Notes under the pieces: generated by a model
The model's input: the letters and a program-made list of their open reading frames with translations, nothing else
What the model was told of the DNA's origin: nothing
Databases searched by the model: none
Translations under genes and position numbers: made by a program
Assembly: GCA_029204225.1 (NCBI GenBank)
Contig: CM055106.1
Coordinates: 11,700,539 to 11,764,538, forward strand
Direction: 5' to 3'
Source of the DNA: Diphasiastrum complanatum
Taxonomy: Eukaryota > Streptophyta > Lycopodiopsida > Lycopodiales > Lycopodiaceae
Length of the DNA: 64,000 bases
Shown here: piece after piece, positions 59,794 through 64,000 of the stretch
How positions within the stretch are numbered: the stretch's first letter is position 1
Layout: every line of letters begins with the position of its first letter

Positions 59794-60637
59794 GGGGGCG
59801 GGGGGTGTAGGCCTGAGAGTAGATCTGCAGAGGAATGGCGAGATGGTAGATGACAGATGTAGACCTCTGTGCTGCTGTATCGGTTTTAGTCTTCCACGTG
59901 CCTCGCTCGCTCTTCAATCAGCAAGCTTGCAGATCTGCAATTTGTTGTTTACTAACACGCGATTAGGAGGATACTTATTACTTGCCCAATGGCCTGTTTT
60001 CTGTTCTGCTGCACTTGCCTTCATCTGCACTCACGCACTTTCTTCTTTCCTTCTGTCAATTCCAGTTTCGTATAAAGCTAAATAACCAGATTATGATCAG
60101 TAATAGCTGCCTTAACGTTGCCTGTGGCTGAGATGAGGTGCCATTTCTTTTGAGTACCTCTTGCTCAGCTGTGCTGGCTCGGGATGTGGATCTGCATGCC
60201 AATTTGCCGTGTATTTGCTGCAGTCTTTGGATTTGACAATGCCTGATGCCAAAGGATTGTTTTTTGTCGAACAAGACTTTCGTAAGTTTTTGACAGAAGA
60301 TTGCTCCTGTCATACCGTACCAGATCTAGCTCAACCCCTCTTTTGGAATCTATTTTGCAAAGCTCGACGTGATCCGCATGCAGTGGCTTTGCTAAGGACA
60401 TGCCTAAGCATACCTACGAGTTCTGGCAAAGGAAGATTTTCCATGGCCTGTCTATTTTGTTTGTCTACCTCGGATAGTTGAGAGGCGTTCTAAATTAGAT
60501 GATTGCTTTTAACTGGGGCATCTTCAACAGTGAAGTTGAAATCAGATTTTTGTTTCTGCACAAACTTTGATGATCCTCCGACTTCATTGAGACCCCTGAA
60601 AGGAATTGTTTCGTTGTTCTGACTTAGAAAAATTTCA

Positions 60638-61190
60638 ATGGCTTCTACTGTAAACGCATCAGGAAAGCTTGTTCACACAATTGATTTAAGGAATGAGGCC
60701 GCATTAAATGCAGGAAGCTCTACATTTTTCAGATCAGCGCTCATGAGCTCTAGTTACTATGAACAGTCTCAAAACAAATATATCCAGTTGCATCAATGTT
60801 TGCCTGGAGAGAATGGCATCAAAGGAATTCGGACTGGCAGGCGTAAAGTCCTGGCAATGGTGCTGAGAGGAATTGATAAGGTCACTACAACCATGGACGA
60901 TCGAACTCCAAAGGCAATGGGTAGCTCACCAGCATTGATCACCATTCCCGTTAGTTACTATCAGGTGGAGCGAGAGCAAAGCAGCCCAATGAAATGAAGT
61001 GAAATGTTCTTCGATTATGTAACAGAAGATTCAACAGGAACTGAGAGACTAAGCGTGCTTTTGTTTGAAAATGCAGGTGCTAGGGCTTCCAGATGGTGCT
61101 TCAAAGGAGGAAATTATGGGGGCTTACACAGAGTTAAGAACATCAGAGGTTGATGAAGCCTACACAGTCACTGCTGTCCTTTCACGTCAG
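60638..61190 (+). CDS. ARC6/CDP1 (PARC6)-family plastid division protein, first two exons
   Basis: Exon 1 (60638-60964) encodes 109 residues: MASTVNASGKLVHTIDLRNE, a Ser/Arg-rich chloroplast-transit-like region, ending ALITIPVSYYQ. Exon 2 (61077-61190), after a gtggag...tgcag intron, encodes VLGLPDGASKEEIMGAYTEL and RTSEVDEAYTVTAVLSRQ, followed by donor gtacga. The join in phase 0 gives IPVSYYQVLG...EAYT..AVLSRQ, the start of the J-like domain of ARC6 and its paralogue CDP1/PARC6. These span the inner plastid envelope and position or tether the FtsZ ring. Later exons (for example the expected DLLMDVRDKLL segment) are not in the window; the following 2.8 kb holds transposon sequence and would be intron. 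ARC6 versus CDP1 cannot be decided from this piece. Confidence 0.85.
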
Positions 61191-61298
61191 GTACGAACGA
61201 GCTCCCCTTTAATGCATAGCTAAAGGTGGCCTGCTTGAATTAGTGAAAGACAAGTGTTTCACTTGATTGGTGCTAGTTTCTATTAGCTCTGTCTGCTT

Positions 61299-61625
61299 AG
61301 GGGCTCTTTCCATGTGGTCCGTTCACCCACGTGCAGCCTCACCATTCCCTGGTTGAATGGGTTCAGCCGTTCTCTCCAACACCTAATTTCTGAGCTTTGT
61401 GCAAACCAGATCACCCGTCAGCTTCCCAGGTGAACGGGTGAGCATGAAACGCTCTAAGGGGCTCTTTCCATGTGGCCCATTCACAATGGCGGAGCGTCAC
61501 CATTTCCTGGCTGAATGGGTTCATCTGTTCTCTCCAGCACCTAATTTATGAGTTTTGTGCAAACCCGTCGACCTGTGCTTCTGATTTATCTCAGCCGACC
61601 CGGGTATACGGGTGGGCATGGAAAG
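61299..61625 (+). mobile_element. tandem pair of a small TIR element (MITE dimer) in the putative intron
   Basis: Two copies with period 158 bp (61299-61456 and 61457-61625). Each starts aggggctctttccatgtgg and ends g-g(a/g)gcatg-aa...ctctaa, which is the start inverted (ctctttccatg versus catggaaag). Interior shared blocks include gttctctcca-cacctaattt and gttttgtgcaaacc. Confidence 0.75.
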
Positions 61626-62194
61626 ATACTCTAAATCCCTAGATTGTGCCTGTGTGATTATTTCAACCAAAGGCATCTTGCAACTACCGATGATGATAAT
61701 TTACTCCTAGGGACTTCTTTCATTTCCCATTAGGCAGTACATCCATGGATTGCTCACTCTAAGATTTGAATTCTGGTGGATTTTTAGGGTCTTTTCAATT
61801 TTGCCTGTTTCATCCTGTAAAACCAGCAGCCTGTGTTGCAGATTACTTGATTTTCTTTCTGAAATCTCAACACATGGTACACTGGCTGTAGGACCTCAAC
61901 CAACTACTCAGCCTGTTGCCATAAATCATCTCCAAAAATAATCCTTTGGAAACTAAGCCTAGTTGGCTCGCCGCTACGATGCCATTGTGTGAACTCAGGG
62001 CTGGCTGCCATTTGGTGTAATGGAGGTCGAACTTGAGGCAACCGTTCCAACATGATGAAGTGGTAGGCAAATCGTGTAAGTGATGTTGATAATAGGCTTG
62101 CGCCTAGTATCAATCCACCATAGAATAGAGCAACCGTATGTGGCCCATGCATGTTGTATGGGGCTGAGCTCTCTCGTGATTCATGCATGCTTTC

Positions 62195-63079
62195 TCAAAT
62201 GGCGAGTACGAAGAGCCTCACGGGGGGTGTCCAAGTGGCATCACAATTTACAATCTCCCTCATCATGTCACGAAAGATGGTGTCGTCAAAGGCAAATGCA
62301 AGGTATCCACTGTAAAAAAATTGGCATGTAAGTCTAGTGGTTGCCTCATGTTGTGTCCACTGCCACCTTGCAAGCACTGTGGTCTATCGATATCTGCCTG
62401 CCCAGTCCTGTCTAGCTGCATGTGATCGTGACTTGACTCTAGGGCGTGTGTGTGTTCCACCTTGCGCCCTCTCCCCGACACCTCCCATAGCTGTTGTAGG
62501 AACCGTCCCCTCAGTTGAACCTGGGCCACTACCCTTAGGTGGCCCTCCCCCAAGTGACTCCCCCGATGGAAAAGCCTCTCCTATAGATAATGGCCCTACT
62601 GCTATGGCTTATGATGGTCGTGATGGCCTAGCTCTGCCAATGGAGTGCATGATGGCCCTACCACTTATGGACTAGGTCGTGATGGCCCTGTTGTTGCTAA
62701 TGGAGGCCATGATGGGCTGCTGCTGATGAACTAGGCCCTGATGGCCTTGCGCCACTACCGGCAGCCCTTGATCTTGTGCCAATAGAACCTAACTGCCCAC
62801 CAATCTGTACCCAGTTGCTGCTGTTGCTGCTCCTCCATACGTGCTCAATAAGCACTCTCGCACAGGTGCAGGAACTGCCACGCATGGGGAAATGCCCATG
62901 GCCTGACCATCTACCCTGGTCAAACCAAGCAAGTATGCTCTGATCCTCGTCGTTGTGCGACAAAAGGTGGCACCGCAAAACAAGCAACGCCATTTACGTG
63001 CACCTGAACCTGTAAAAGCTACGGTGTCTCCCTCCAAGAGATCCACCTCCAACCACACGCCTTGTCCCGCCACATGCAT
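62195..63079 (-). pseudogene. hAT transposase remnant with BED zinc finger
   Basis: The minus strand starts EVDLLEGDTVAFTGSGARKW and continues RCLFCGATFCRTTTRIRAYL and GISPCVAVPAPVRE, a BED-type zinc finger with its WxCxxCG, R-R-YLLG and I-PC-VP features. The usual second His of the finger (R-HL) is changed to R-YL. After frameshifts the strand reads FFYSGYLAFAFDDTIFRDMM, the start of the domain that follows in plant hAT-like proteins (ARFF...GI.F..V.S..F..M). The catalytic core and dimerisation domain are not visible. It lies downstream of ARC6/CDP1-like exon 2, in antisense. Confidence 0.65.
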
Positions 63080-63653
63080 GGCTATAAAAACCCTCCAGAT
63101 GCTATAAAAAAGGTCAAAAACTCAATGGAAAGTGGATAGGTGGAACAAGGGAGCTAAAACAAGCCTAGAGCCGCTAAATCGGAATGTCCATGGTTTCCTA
63201 AGATCTACCACTAAATCCCTAAAACCCTAACCCCAAAACCTAGAAAAAGAACAATGCAAAATGCCCGCATGCACACCAACCACATGAATGCTCATAGTGA
63301 CCACCTATGTATAAAGAAGTTTGGGAACATGCAATCACTCTCTGCCTAGCAACCCTACGGCCAATCTCTGCAATAGGAATCACTCAAAATGATGCACTAT
63401 AGCCTCCAAACAAAGCAAAGGAAAAAAAGTTGAGAAAAAGCTCCAAGAAGTTGCTTTGCTTGCAAATCCCCACGTAGTCACTGTTGCCCTCTTCTCAGTG
63501 CTACATTCACCTTGCAATCATCATGGCCTCCACATAAAGTGCTCACGCTACCCATTTGACCACCTATTCCTCCCTCCACAATGTTTTGCCTCCAACACTA
63601 GTGTGCTGGAAATGGGGCACCGTGGCAGCTATAAAAAAGTTTCCAGGGATTTT
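63080..63653. other. no gene seen; probably hAT 5' flank or intron
   Basis: No coding motif on either strand. Confidence 0.35.
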
Positions 63654-63690
63654 TGGAATGGCATTCCAGGGTTCCGGAATGCAGCATTCC
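63654..63690. repeat. two adjacent short palindromes
   Basis: TGGAATG-G-CATTCCA (63654-63668) and GGAATG-CAG-CATTCC (63676-63690); a further lone cattccg lies at 63713. Confidence 0.8.
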
Positions 63691-64000
63691 ACATAGCTGG
63701 GTCCCGCTATGCCATTCCGAGGCAATTATGCTTGAATTGCATGACCCCGTATTTCCTTTTCATTGGAATAGAGTCATCCAATAATGCTTGGGTCTCAACA
63801 TTAGAGTTTTGGTGGTTTAAATTCTTTATGGGACATTCCAATCAATGTTGTTGACCTTGCAAATTTTGCAAAGTCCTGTTTGCTCACAAGAAGAGGTTGA
63901 GGGCTCATTGAAGTTCTTGACAAGTGACTTGATATACCCTTGGTAGGACATGAGTTGCTCGAGCTGGGAACCCTTTGTTTCTTATTCCTATGCACAAACT
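63691..64000. other. no gene seen at the right edge
   Basis: Short frames only; no exon of the ARC6/CDP1-like gene is recognisable before the window ends. Confidence 0.4.

Noticed and set aside
62080-62675. Overlapping plus-strand frames rich in Cys, Pro and Gly
   Set aside because: They are antisense to the hAT remnant and carry no domain of their own.

Overview
This is nuclear DNA of a land plant. It carries spliced plant genes (an alpha-expansin, a BolA-like protein, a DP-type cell-cycle transcription factor and the start of an ARC6/CDP1-family plastid-division gene). These sit in AT-rich DNA dominated by Ty1/copia and Ty3/gypsy retrotransposon debris, hAT-type DNA elements and very long GA/CT microsatellites. 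The TE load and long pure dinucleotide tracts would suit a large-genome plant such as a fern, but the species cannot be fixed from the sequence and a seed plant is not excluded.

Layout. 0-11 kb: a decayed unknown gene on the minus strand (2.8-3.8 kb), the 5' part of a gypsy element (4.1-6.6 kb, minus), a gypsy integrase fragment and three copia pieces in both orientations. 11-14.5 kb: CT tract and complete alpha-expansin gene. 14.5-25 kb: a gypsy 3' end with an unusual post-pol ORF (17.0-17.6 kb), a copia 3' LTR, then a second, nearly identical gypsy 5' end (19.8-23.0 kb) joined to pieces of other gypsy elements. 25-31 kb: a plus-strand gypsy gag interrupted by the LTR of a minus-strand gypsy element, which carries the intact 236-codon copy of the post-pol ORF, followed by integrase tails. 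30.8-33.3 kb: a copia 5' LTR, PBS, tandem-repeat leader and gag. 33.5-34.9 kb: a hidden minus-strand multi-exon gene or decayed gene of unrecognised family. 35.7-36.7 kb: BolA-like gene. 38.3-48.4 kb: more copia LTR and gag-pol. 49.0-49.5 kb: a hAT MITE with a perfect 8-bp target duplication. 50.3-53.1 kb: DP gene. 53-59.5 kb: gypsy remnant, GA tract, stacked hairpins. 60.6-64 kb: first two exons of the ARC6/CDP1-like gene, with a tandem MITE and a hAT transposase remnant downstream, probably within its next intron.

The host genes have unrelated housekeeping roles: wall loosening, iron-sulfur/redox handling, the G1/S transcription switch and plastid division. Each keeps consistent splice phases. 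None of the retroelements looks complete or autonomous. The most unusual observations are the conserved extra ORF between integrase and the 3' LTR seen in two separate elements, and the unrecognised spliced gene at 33.5-34.9 kb, a fragment of which recurs at 2.5 kb.
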